64,000 nt of DNA from Hybos culiciformis. Its lineage: Eukaryota > Arthropoda > Insecta > Diptera > Hybotidae. The DNA lies in the NCBI GenBank assembly GCA_964007475.1, contig OZ023275.1, forward strand, positions 22,942,899 to 23,006,898. The letters are read 5' to 3'. Under the pieces are notes generated by a model. That model was given only the letters and a program-made list of their open reading frames with translations, did no database searches and was not told the DNA's origin. Of this stretch, positions 1 through 9,876 are shown piece after piece; within the stretch, counting starts at the first letter, position 1; each line of letters begins with the position of its first letter. A program made the translations under genes and the position numbers.

Positions 1-146
1 AAGAACCTCGAAGTTTTTTTATTTCGAGGTTTTTTTTTCGAAGTTTTTTTTTTCGAGGTTTTTATTTTCGAGGTTTTTTTTTTCGATGTTTTTTTTCGAA
101 GTTTTTTTTTCAAGGTTTTTTTTTTTGAGGTTTTTTTTTTCGAGGT
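1..146. repeat. CGAGG(T)n simple tandem repeat
   Basis: About ten irregular units of roughly 13-15 bp alternating CGAGG/CGAAG with T runs. It starts with AAGAACCTCG, a word also found at 5969-5979 before the second LINE fragment. Confidence 0.8.
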
Positions 147-169
147 AGAGCCCAGACCCGTATAGGAAT

Positions 170-640
170 ATTATCTATATAATAATTCAAACATCAAATA
201 TAACTAGAAAACAGCAAAAGAAAGGAAACACAAAAAAAAAATTTGCATTTCGGAACGACTTTTTACTAAAATTCAAATCGTGTCGTTCCAAAAGTAATCT
301 AAAAAGAAAATATTGTCCTATTGTAAATTGTTTCAATTACGAATATTAAGAAATTTTCTAATAATTTTCAGGTCGTCGGCGAATGTTAAAGAAGTTGAAG
401 AAAACACGGTGCACAAATTGTTCATAAATACGAAATTCACTAGTGGGCCCAAGGTCGATCCTTGACGCACACCTGAAGTTGGGACAATTTCGGATTCCAA
501 CAACTGTCTGAGTTCGCCATGTTAAATAAGACTCGAAAAAAATTACAAGATTGGATACAAAGTTTGGACCAAGATTTTACTAAAAGATTTTACTAAAGAT
601 TTTGTTAAAATGCCTGTACATTTGGTACGAGTTATATATT
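170..640 (-). mobile_element. LINE reverse transcriptase remnant
   Basis: On the minus strand one frame reads SEIVPTSGVRQGSTLGPL and, a little later, TFADDLKIIR. These are the RT signature SGVPQGS-LGP and the catalytic Y/FADD box of non-LTR retrotransposons (CR1/Jockey-like wording). Stops and frame shifts surround it. The downstream half (170-360) is alignable with 6100-6240 and 6795-6870, so the sequence is a dispersed repeat. Confidence 0.75.
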
Positions 641-946
641 GGAGAAGCAGCTGGATTCCGTACAATAATATTGATTTGATAGGTATCTAATTTTTGATAG
701 GTATCTAATTTTTTAGTAATAAATTTTAATTAAAATTTTATAAAATAGAACTATTATTAAGTTCCTTTTTTTAATTTTGGTGGGTGTGTACTGCGCATTC
801 TGGGCCTTAAGATGCTTCCACTGTATTTAATACCTATACACAGGTATGGCCAATTATTGTTTCAAATAATATATTTTTTTTAATTTTCAGAGGATTTATC
901 AATTTTTATAATGAACGCTAGTAATAATTGCATTCTTTTAATTATA

Positions 947-1730
947 CACAGAAAAAAATTTGCTCGTACTAATAACTAAATAATTCGTTAAAATCAACGA
1001 AAAATTCGTTATTTTGGCTACAACGAACATTTCGTTTAAAAAAGCTCGTAGTTCGTTAAAAAAGTTCGTTATACCCCAAAACCAAAAACCTTTCAAATTC
1101 TTCAGCAAAAACACCGCAAATACGAAAAAAAAAATTTACTAGACTAAATTTTTTTTTTATTTATTTAATTTTTTATTTATTTCTTTTTTATTTTTTTTTT
1201 TTTTTATTTTATTTTTTTCATTTTTTTTTTATTTTTTTTTTATTTTTTTTTTTATTTTTTTTTATTTATTTTTATTTTTTTTTATTTATTTATTTTTTTA
1301 TTTATTTATTTTTTTTTTATTTTTTTTTTTTTATTTATCAATTTTTTTTTTTTATTTATTAATTTTTTTATTTATGTTTATATTTTTTTTATTTATTTTT
1401 TAATAATTTTTTTTATGGCCGCTTGTAGCTTCGAACCACTGTCCTAAACATTGCAATCCATCAACTCTTCCACTGAGCTATGAACTAAATTTACGGCAAT
1501 GTGTAAAATGGAAAATATAAGTTCTGTATGGATTGAAATTTTTGTTTCCCGTATTTAACGATAACGAACTTTTTTAACGAGTACTAAAAATGAACAAAAT
1601 GTTCGTAATAAGAAAATAAACGAAATTTACGTTACAAAAACGTAATTATTCATTATTTTTCGTTATCTTAACGAGAATGTCATTAACGAACTTTTTTGAC
1701 GTAATGAGTACGAGCAAATTTTTTTCTGTG
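947..1730. mobile_element. 784-bp MITE with T-rich core, TA target duplication
   Basis: The terminal inverted repeats match over 24 bp, starting CACAGAAAAAAATTTGC, and are flanked by TA (945-946 and 1731-1732). The arms are full of GTTCGTTA/TAACGAAC words in inverted orientation. The centre (about 1140-1415) is almost pure T with scattered A. A tRNA-like segment lies at about 1415-1485. Non-coding. Confidence 0.8.
1415..1487 (-). repeat. tRNA-like sequence inside the MITE
   Basis: On the minus strand ATAGCTCAGTGGAAGAG resembles a tRNA D-arm/A box, and GTGGTTCGAAGC resembles the T-arm/B box, with TTGCAAT where an anticodon loop would be. The anticodon and acceptor stems do not pair, so this is a decayed or tRNA-derived sequence and not a working tRNA gene. 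Confidence 0.45.
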
Positions 1731-3777
1731 TATTATTATTGTTTAGAAGCAAAATGTTTCCGAAACTTAAGACATCAAAAATTTCAACTTTATCGTGTTT
1801 CGTGACAATTAGGGGAGTTCTATTTAGATAATTTTCGAATTTTCATCATATTTTTAATTTTCTTTGAGTGCTTTTATTAAACATTTTTACACATTTATTT
1901 CAATTATAATTTTAAAGAACAGAAAACATTTTAAATATGTAGATGAATTAATAAATTTCAACTTTTAAATTTTTTCTGTTATTTTAAATTAAAAAAAAAT
2001 ATGGGAATGCAAATATCAATAATGTAGTGCGGTGGATTTAGTTATATAGTTTCAAGAGAAATCAAGTGCATAATACTTGACAACGCTTAACAGAGCAATT
2101 ACTGCTAAAAAATTGTGTCTAAATTCAAAATCATCCGCTGAAATAAATCCTTAATCGAGGATGGACAATTTTAATACCAAAGAAACTTTAAAAGCGAAAA
2201 TTAGGAAAAGAAAAGTATATTTCACACTTATTGCATTATTCGCTTTAATAATTTCTTTTGGCCCTTTTTCCCTGTGCGCAAGTACATACATAAGTACAAA
2301 TATTTTTAAAGTATTTCAGCCCGAGGAGTTTTTGGCTTTATATTTTTGGTTATTTTCCAAATTGGTTTATATATTTCAAATATTATAGTAAATATAAGTA
2401 GAAGATGGAATATAAAACAGTAATAGCGTATGAAATATTATTAATTGATATAAAAATTAGCTGATTTAATTATAATTATCTATATTAATCTATAGTAATT
2501 TGATTTGAGCTATTTAGCAATAGGGATATACAGAAAATCTGCACCAGGATTTTTTTTGCAGTGTTGTATTCTATTAATTTCTAGTGTTATATAAATTTAA
2601 ATGACGAACTGAATGAATTATTCATTACTGAAAAAATTCTTGTCATCTTTAATTAAAGGAATTGGGAGGAATGTACAGTAGACATTTTTTCTAAACTGTT
2701 ATACTACAGTTTATGAGCATTTTGAATTTATTTTACACAAGTATGACTAAATCTGTAGTAAATGTAAATTTCCCCCAAAATAAATAATTTATTTTATCTG
2801 TTATGATGACGTTTGAGTGAGAAATGAAAAAGTAAACTTTTATTTAAAATTTGTTTTTTAAAAGGTTTTTCTTGTTTTATCTAACTAATGTGAATCTTCT
2901 TAAATTTGGAGTTTTCTAAATTTCTTGGATAAATATTCTTTTTTTTTGAAATGTTATGCGCACTTAATTTATTTAATTTTTTCAAAATAATTATTGCTAC
3001 ACCTTTTTTTTTGTTTCTTTAAAAACTTTTTTTTTTTGATAACGAAAATAGAGAAAAGTATAAAACATATGAAAAAGGTTTACTGCAGAAATTTTTGTTG
3101 AATGAAAACGTAGAATTTAATTTGTTTTTATTTTTATTTTATGTTCTTAATTTCTAATGAGTCATATATATAACTTGTGTGGATAGATACATATAGAAAA
3201 CTTAAAAACAAAATTAAATATTTATTTACAAATATAAATTTTATTATTTTTGTCGGGACTGTTAAATAATTTTTTTTATTTTGTCTCCGTGGTTCAGTGC
3301 AGGTTGTTCCATTATTATCTACATTTAAGTTTTTTTTTTTTTTCCATTATTTTTCATATTCCTGAACTCGAAACTATTGATATTTTTATTTATTTTCAAA
3401 TAATATTTGAAAGTTAAAATGCCCTATTTCTGTGTACAAAACAGTACTATCAATTCCAAATTAAAATCATGTTTATTAAATAAAACAAATAAATTTTTAA
3501 TTCAAGGATTTCCAAAAAACTCATCATTACTTCTCTGGCGACAAGTTATAACCGCTTAATTCGAGTTATAAATTTATTATTTTCAACTGTTGGTCACATG
3601 ATTCTATGTTTCATATTTGGCTTTTTAAAACTTAAAATGTTATTAAAATTCAACAATCTTCTCAAATTATGCTCTATTTATAATCATTATACAATTTCAG
3701 GGAAGGATTTTAAACTGTAAACTACTCTACTGAAAAGTAGCAAATCGAGTTAGGCGATTATGTCTTGTGGTCACTGA

Positions 3778-3783
3778 TTTATT
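3778..3783 (-). promoter_or_regulatory. Polyadenylation signal of Kelch copy 1
   Basis: AATAAA on the minus strand about 95 bases after the stop codon, in a 3' flank shared with copy 2. Position and motif fit cleavage and polyadenylation; usage is inferred. Confidence 0.5.
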
Positions 3784-3877
3784 TACAAAACTAAACAAAA
3801 ATGATATAAATTCTTTACCCTTAAATTTATAAAAATATAGAAATATCTCTGAAACCACAAAATTTACAATTTAAAGA

Positions 3878-5572
3878 TTAATTATTCAGAATATTACGAC
3901 TACATTCTAAATTTAATAGTAAACAATAGTCCTGTTCGAAGTTTCTGAAAACATCAGTGACTTCATGTCCATTTCCAATAAATTTTAAATCTTTTCTACT
4001 AGTTTTATTAAAATAATATTCCTTATTTGAACTTGGGTTGTAGTTTTCTATTAATGCAATTATCTCTGAATTGTTATAGCACATATTATAACAATAAAAT
4101 TCGTCATTAGAGTGTTTAATATCAAAACTATCCCAAGCATTGCGACGGATATCGTAGCTGGTAAGTTTTTTTGAGCTCAAACAATTAATGGTTTCATTTT
4201 CACAGAAAATGTCATCAATGCATGACAAAGGGGGTGAGCATTTATTGACAATCTCCCATTTATCTTCTCGTGGATCATATCGTTGAACTATTTTACTTGC
4301 AGTCAATGGACTCCTGGATATATAACCATGTAATGTGAATAAATTACCGTTTAATTCAGCTAGTTCAAACAAAACATCCTGACCCTCTTGCATTCCTGCT
4401 GTGGGAAACCATTTATTTCTATTGGGTTCAAAATATTCGACAGTACCTTTATTATTTGTTCCGCCACAAACATAAATTTTATTTTGAAATTCAATGAATC
4501 CATAATCTTCTCGATTTTCAATCATCCTTGGAATATCATAAATTTCTCCCATGGAAACTGAGAAAATTTTATTTTTAATTCCGAATATAGTATCGAATAA
4601 CAATATCGAATTATAATTAAATGGCTTAGCTTTGTAGAAATTAGTTTCCAATTTGAGTCCATGCTTAAAAATTGGAAATAACCGCGGACCTTTAATTTTA
4701 TTCTGATCGTAAATGAAAATGAAATCATCAGAAACTAGAAATATCGTTTCTTGCGTAGAATTTAATGCATTTTCGATTTGCTGTTGGAATTTCTGTCTAT
4801 TAGGTTTTGGTTTTGGGCACATAATTTGTTCTTTGTAAATTTTTTTAAATTTTTCACTATTCATCAGCATTAAATCATCAAGAATTTTTTCTTTAAATTT
4901 ATCAGAAATATTGGTGTAATCCACTAGATTTAATAATTCCTCTAAAATAGTTTCACGATTATCTAAATTAACTTTTTTAATCCAATTGATTAAATTTGAA
5001 TATAGATATTCATCTGAACATTTTGCATTTGTGAAAAGTTTTTTAATCTCATTGAAATTTAAATTGTACAAATTCTTTTTTAAAAAAGATTCGAAATGTT
5101 CAAAAATGAATTCAGCAGATTTCTTCTCCAGTTCTTCATTCCCATTTCTCCAATATTTTAAACAATTTTTCAAGCTAAGCAAAGGGATTAAAAACTTTGA
5201 AACTTTTTCTTTCAATTTTTTCAAACCTAGAAATCCTGCCATTTCATTCAAGATTGGTGCATTTTTATTTTCAATTTTTATTCTACCAGTGTAAATATAT
5301 TCGAGAATATCTTCAAAAATTTCTCCAGAAATTTCACCGCTTAGCTCGACTTCGTTTTGTAGACTATCTTTTAATCCAGAATTAAAAAGTCCAGAAAAAT
5401 ATGTGGACCGTGTTGTAATAATAATTTTATGAACTGGAAATTTGTTGCCGTCTTTGCAACGTAGAACAACATCAGTAAAATTTGCTAATTTTCGTTGCTC
5501 ATTTTCTTCATCATGATTGAATACTGTTTCATCAACAAATTCATAAAATTCTGTGTTCACTTTAAACGACAT
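3878..5572 (-). CDS. BTB-BACK-Kelch protein, copy 1
   Basis: A single uninterrupted frame of 564 codons on the minus strand. Residues about 31-130 form a BTB/POZ domain (FTDVVLRCKDG, FPVHKIIITTRS, YFSGLF, LEYIYTG). Residues about 132-245 form a BACK domain. Residues about 280-545 form a degenerate Kelch region with one clear repeat (IYVCGGTNN followed by the spaced Tyr and Trp), the others lacking the double glycine. Proteins of this layout are usually substrate adaptors for Cullin-3 ubiquitin ligases; that role is inferred from the family and the substrate is unknown. The start is the first ATG after an in-frame stop region. It is the inverted paralogue of 27820-29514, with only seven amino-acid differences (residues 6, 8, 57, 129, 159, about 166 and 472). 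An AATAAA signal on the minus strand at 3778-3783 follows the stop. The intronless frame could reflect retrocopying or simply a one-exon coding region. Confidence 0.93.
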   Translation of the reverse strand: MSFKVNTEFYEFVDETVFNHDEENEQRKLANFTDVVLRCKDGNKFPVHKIIITTRSTYFSGLFNSGLKDSLQNEVELSGEISGEIFEDILEYIYTGRIKIENKNAPILNEMAGFLGLKKLKEKVSKFLIPLLSLKNCLKYWRNGNEELEKKSAEFIFEHFESFLKKNLYNLNFNEIKKLFTNAKCSDEYLYSNLINWIKKVNLDNRETILEELLNLVDYTNISDKFKEKILDDLMLMNSEKFKKIYKEQIMCPKPKPNRQKFQQQIENALNSTQETIFLVSDDFIFIYDQNKIKGPRLFPIFKHGLKLETNFYKAKPFNYNSILLFDTIFGIKNKIFSVSMGEIYDIPRMIENREDYGFIEFQNKIYVCGGTNNKGTVEYFEPNRNKWFPTAGMQEGQDVLFELAELNGNLFTLHGYISRSPLTASKIVQRYDPREDKWEIVNKCSPPLSCIDDIFCENETINCLSSKKLTSYDIRRNAWDSFDIKHSNDEFYCYNMCYNNSEIIALIENYNPSSNKEYYFNKTSRKDLKFIGNGHEVTDVFRNFEQDYCLLLNLECSRNILNN

Positions 5573-6018
5573 TATGCTTACAATTTCAAAAATAAGAACA
5601 ATTTTTATTGAATTTTCAATAACAACTAAACTATATTTTTATATCTAATCTAAAAGTAAAAAAAATGAAGCGTAAGGGTAGGTGATTTAATGAGGTTATC
5701 GTACTTTTTCCTTGAAATCATTTTATTTTTGCCTTTTTAGATAGGTAGTGAATATTGATCATTTTGCCTAACCAAAATAATTTTTTTTGGTATTGTTATG
5801 GAAAAAAGAAGTTAAACTTGTAATTGGAAAAAACTACCTCGTACTAATTAATCTTAATTATTTTAAAATTATTTTTTTGATCATGATGTAAGGAAAACCG
5901 GATTTTTTCTGTTTCTTAGTTAATTATCGAGTTAAAGTTAGCTGAGTTAATTATCGAGTTAAACTTAAAGAACCTCGGATTAAAATTTCTAGAACCCTAA
6001 AACGTTTAGGCGTGATTG

Positions 6019-6067
6019 AGGACAGAGGACAGAGGACAGAGGACAGAGGACAGAGGACAGAGGACAG
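6019..6067 (+). repeat. (AGGACAG)7 heptamer microsatellite
   Basis: Seven perfect copies of AGGACAG (49 bp), followed by two GAAACA-type degenerate units. It is purine-rich and sits just outside the left duplication arm. Confidence 0.95.
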
Positions 6068-6099
6068 AGAAACAGAGAAACAGAGTATTTTCATTTTTA

Positions 6100-7060
6100 T
6101 TTATTAGATAAATAAGTCAAACATCAATAATAACTAGAGAACAGCAATAGAAGGTCAACAAAAATAGAAAACAAAGATTTCCATTTTGGAACGTCTTTTT
6201 AGTGATATTGTTGTTGTCAAATCGTGTCGTTCCAAAAGTAATAGGCGAGCTCCACTTTGGCTAAAGGTTATCTATATCTTACATTTAATAAATGCGTCCA
6301 CACTATATTAATTTAAGTTAGTTAAAAAAAATTGTAAACAAACAAAAATATTTAAATTTGAATTTTAAAAATAATAACAAAAACTACATTTATTTGAATT
6401 TGAAGAAAAATATTTAATAATTAGAAGAAAAAATAACAAATCTTAAAATAACAATGAAAATTGAAAAAAAAAAAAAAAATTATTGTATGGCATTATTTTA
6501 GATTTTTTTTATTATTGGTTTTTATTCTGTTTGTTTACTTTTTTTTGACCAAAAAAAACTATGCAATACCTCTGAATTAAAAAAAAACTCACTCAAACAA
6601 CAAAAAACAACACTGTCAGAACCCTCTAAATACAAAAAATTCGCTCCCAACCCTGAGTATGAACTAGCTTTTTTGTAAAAGCTAGTTATTTTTTTCTTTT
6701 TTTTTTGTACCTATAGAATACGTTAGTATATAGGTTAGTTCTTAGGTCAGTTCGAGCTAAATGTTAGTTTAAAGGTCTAAGTGGAGCTCGCCTATAAACA
6801 TAGAAAGAAAATATTATCCTATTATAAATTGTAGCAATTACGAATATTAAGAATTTTTCTAATAATTTTGAGCTCGTCAGAGAATAATATATAAGATTAA
6901 GAAAACCCGGTGCGAAATTGTTAATAAATACAATTTCGGATGAGTGGATTCCAACAACTGTGTAAGTCCGCTATGTTTAATAAGACTCGAACCAAAATAT
7001 AAGATTGGATACAAAGCCGAACATAGTTAATTGGACCAAGATTTTCCTAAAACTTATTTT
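6100..7060 (-). mobile_element. LINE remnant, second copy, carrying a nested MITE
   Basis: Aligns with 170-600 over 6110-6241 and 6795-7050 (shared stretches include ATTACGAATATTAAGAA and GATTCCAACAACTGT). It has lost the segment with the SGVRQGSTLGP box and is interrupted by the MITE at 6244-6792. No long frame remains. Confidence 0.7.
6244..6792. mobile_element. 549-bp MITE with TA target duplication
   Basis: Starts GGCGAGCTCCACTT and ends with its inverse, flanked by TA at 6242-6243 and 6793-6794. The sister LINE fragment at about 291-300 is continuous at this point, which confirms the boundaries. TA duplication suggests a Tc1/mariner-type mobiliser. No coding capacity is seen. Confidence 0.85.
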
Positions 7061-7998
7061 TTCAAATAGTATGTAAAATATAAGTATAGAAGATAAGTAG
7101 AGTCTCATCCTGAATGAACGAATCCGAAAATCAAGCTTTAAAAAAGATTTTATATATGTTTATCGATTTTCTAAAATGATTAAAAAATAAATATACTCTG
7201 CCCCAAGCTACTGATATTATAACATTTAAAACTACTATAAAAAGATTATAAAATTTTTATTTCCTTGCCTGTACTTTAGTTTTTTTAATTTTCTGAGACA
7301 AATCAAATTTTGTGGTTGACTTCTTTAGTAGTAATAAAAAGCTATTAAATTGACAGCTTCTTTATTCTCAAAATTTCCTGTCAATAATTCTTTTTGTTAT
7401 ATGCATCAATGATCGGCATAACATACAAATCTTAAAAATTTAAATTTACATTTTGGTAAGGTTATTCAATTTATTCAATGAAAATACAAAATAAATTAAA
7501 GAATTGTATATTAAACAATATTTTAAAGAAACTATAAATTTTTTTTGTGGCTATTAATTTAATCTAAAGTTGAAAATGGAAAACAAAATAATTTTCTTAA
7601 TTTTTTATAAATCCTAAATAAATCTCAATTTTCTTTTCTAGTAAACATATTATTATTTGCCTTCCTCGTACTTATGCATTCGCTCTATTATGAATACACT
7701 TATATTTACCCATATTTTATGTTAACTTCCAAAAAATAATGTTGATTGTTATTAGATTTTTTTTTTGTTATAATAAAAATACATGAGTACATCTGTGATA
7801 TATTTTGTTCTATTTGGTATAAAAAATAAACTTCAAAGGAAAAGCGTTATAAATATTTTATATTCTAAATCACGACCTGAATGCTACAGTTTATCTAAAT
7901 AGTACATTCATTATTTAATAAATAATGTTTAATAAATATTTTATTGAACTACACTACAAATTTCTATTGATTTTTGAATTTTTAAAAACATTACAGGC

Positions 7999-8097
7999 GT
8001 TGGACGTGCCGCGTAAGCTGACGTCCGCAAAACGTTTTTGGCCGAAACAATCATTATTGTCATTCAAACATGTCAAATGTAAAATTAATCCTTGAAA
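7999..8097 (+). other. Possible exon fragment of unknown gene
   Basis: A less AT-rich island. After a splice-acceptor-like AACATTACAG (ending 7996) an open frame reads ALDVPRKLTSAKRFWPKQ and stops at TGA about 8096. Base composition differs sharply from the surroundings. The following 60 bases are also less AT-rich. No family recognised; a decayed transposon fragment is an equal alternative. Confidence 0.25.
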
Positions 8098-8800
8098 AGA
8101 GAGTAAAGCGGCTCCAAAATGGGTACACCCCAGAAGGTTTCCACCGGTAACACCTTGTTAAAGAGATATGATAGGATTATGTCTATTCTCTGCAATTGTT
8201 TTTCTATATAAAATTAAAGATAGAGTTTGAGGAGAAGGAGGAAATAATAAATAATTGCTTTCATTTTTTTATAATCTTAAACGAAAATAAAAAATTTAGT
8301 CAATACAAAAGTTTAATTTCATTTGTTTCGATCAAAGCTGAGTTTCCTCGTACGTGTATACTTATTATTTTGTTCTAAATTTTTACGAAAAAAAATTCAA
8401 TTATTTTTTTTATATCTCCAAAAAAATCACGTAAAAAGAAGGTAAAAATATTTTCTGGAAAAAACTTTTCTCGTTCACAAATTTAAGTTAAAAAAAAAAG
8501 TTAATTCCTTTTATTTACTTTTTGAATTAGTTAGTGTTGTTAGACATGTATTTTAATTGCAGGTGTACTTAGAAAACTTATCAAAAACAAATTTTTATAA
8601 TAACAGAAAAAATAAATAAGGTTTGCTGGGATTAACTTAAAAGTTAATTGTATGTAAGATAGATTTAAGCTTCAAATTCAAGTAGAATGCTGACGAATAA
8701 GTTATTTAATAGAATCAAATTTTTAACTAAGTTCGAAAAAATGTTAATAGTGAAGGATATTTTGAAACTTGCATTTTTAAAACAGTTGATATTTCACTAT

Positions 8801-8821
8801 TCCAGTTCCAGTTCCAGTTCC
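8801..8821 (+). repeat. Short TTCCAG microsatellite
   Basis: Three to four copies of the hexamer TCCAGT/TTCCAG; no other signal. Confidence 0.7.
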
Positions 8822-8953
8822 ACATCGTGAATTATTATGTTAATATTGAACCAATGAAAAGAGATGACGTTGGAAACGGACTTTATGTTGTCATTTAGTA
8901 TCCGTCTATCGACCAAAATAATTTGAGAATTAGAGGCTCTCACTCAACCATCT

Positions 8954-9153
8954 NNNNNNNNNNNNNNNNNNNNNNNNNNNNNNNNNNNNNNNNNNNNNNN
9001 NNNNNNNNNNNNNNNNNNNNNNNNNNNNNNNNNNNNNNNNNNNNNNNNNNNNNNNNNNNNNNNNNNNNNNNNNNNNNNNNNNNNNNNNNNNNNNNNNNNN
9101 NNNNNNNNNNNNNNNNNNNNNNNNNNNNNNNNNNNNNNNNNNNNNNNNNNNNN
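8954..9153. other. Assembly gap (200 N)
   Basis: Exactly 200 unknown bases, a conventional placeholder, so the true size is unknown. Both flanks (8890-8953 and 9154-9190) are less AT-rich than average, which suggests a repeat or transposon caused the break. Confidence 1.
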
Positions 9154-9507
9154 GGTTGTTTCCAGGAATCCGGACTGGGGTCTGGTCATGCATAGTATGG
9201 TATATGACTAGAAGGAAATTAAAAAATATGTTTAGATGTTGTTTGTGAACAAGTTATCTTATAAGTATCTTAAAGCAAAAGATTGGAAAGATGCTCCATT
9301 TATGAGATACTATTCTACATTTTTTTTGCATAGACCTACAAAATACAATAGACAAATACGGTTTACAAAATTATGTGATAAAAAAATACTTCATTTTTAG
9401 TTATATCAAAATAATAATTTTTGCTTTTAAATTTATAATATGTTTGTTTAATTCCATACTGTAAAAATATCCTTCCAAACATAATTATAATAATCAAATA
9501 GACACTA

Positions 9508-9587
9508 TATATCTTATTAATTGAATTTAATTTTAGTATAAAGATCCTATATCTTATTAATTGAATTTAATTTTAGTATAATGATCC
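9508..9587 (+). repeat. 40-bp tandem duplication
   Basis: Two units with a period of exactly 40 (TATATCTTATTAATTGAATT...GATCC) differing at one base. The rest of 9154-9876 is plain AT-rich sequence without a gene. Confidence 0.85.
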
Positions 9588-9876
9588 TTGGAACTCTTAA
9601 AGTTATATTTTCTTTAAAAATTTTTTGTGATAGATTTAAATTTTCAATTCAAAAAATCATGATGAAATTGTATAGTTCGAAAATTTAATTTTCATAATTC
9701 CGTAGTAGTTAAAATTATTTGTAAAAAGAAAATTTAATCTTCTTTTAGTTAAAAAGTAATAAAATCTTCAACAAAATTGAATCCTTTTATGAAATGAGAG
9801 TCCAATCCAGTACATTTTTTTTTTCAGAATATCATGCTGAAAATATTAGGTATTTATTTTTAAATGTATGTTATAT

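Larger units (their letters stand above)
1970..5945 (-). repeat. Inverted duplication, left arm
   Basis: Read on the minus strand, this block aligns with 27412-36500 on the plus strand once two retroelement insertions are removed from the right arm. Identity is very high from about 3050 to 5600 (Kelch gene, 3' UTR and flank). It drops clearly in 2070-3050, and about 230 bases at 2400-2628 are replaced by unrelated sequence in the other arm. The outer edge near 5945 lies in a 27-bp tandem repeat (GTTAATTATCGAGTTAAA units, about 5917-5965). The inner breakpoint near 1970 is gradual and hard to fix by eye. Confidence 0.85.

Noticed and set aside
2161..2388. 75-codon frame with a hydrophobic segment, also partly present (43 codons) in the right arm at 35406-35537
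   Set aside because: Between the two arms nearly all differences in this stretch change amino acids, the lengths differ, and the right arm has a 22-bp duplication that breaks the frame. It behaves as non-coding flank, not as a gene.
4986..5385. Frames opposite to Kelch copy 1
   Set aside because: Antisense shadows of the BTB-BACK coding region; they mirror its AT-rich codons.
8923..9195. Frames spanning the N run
   Set aside because: They consist almost wholly of unknown residues across the assembly gap.
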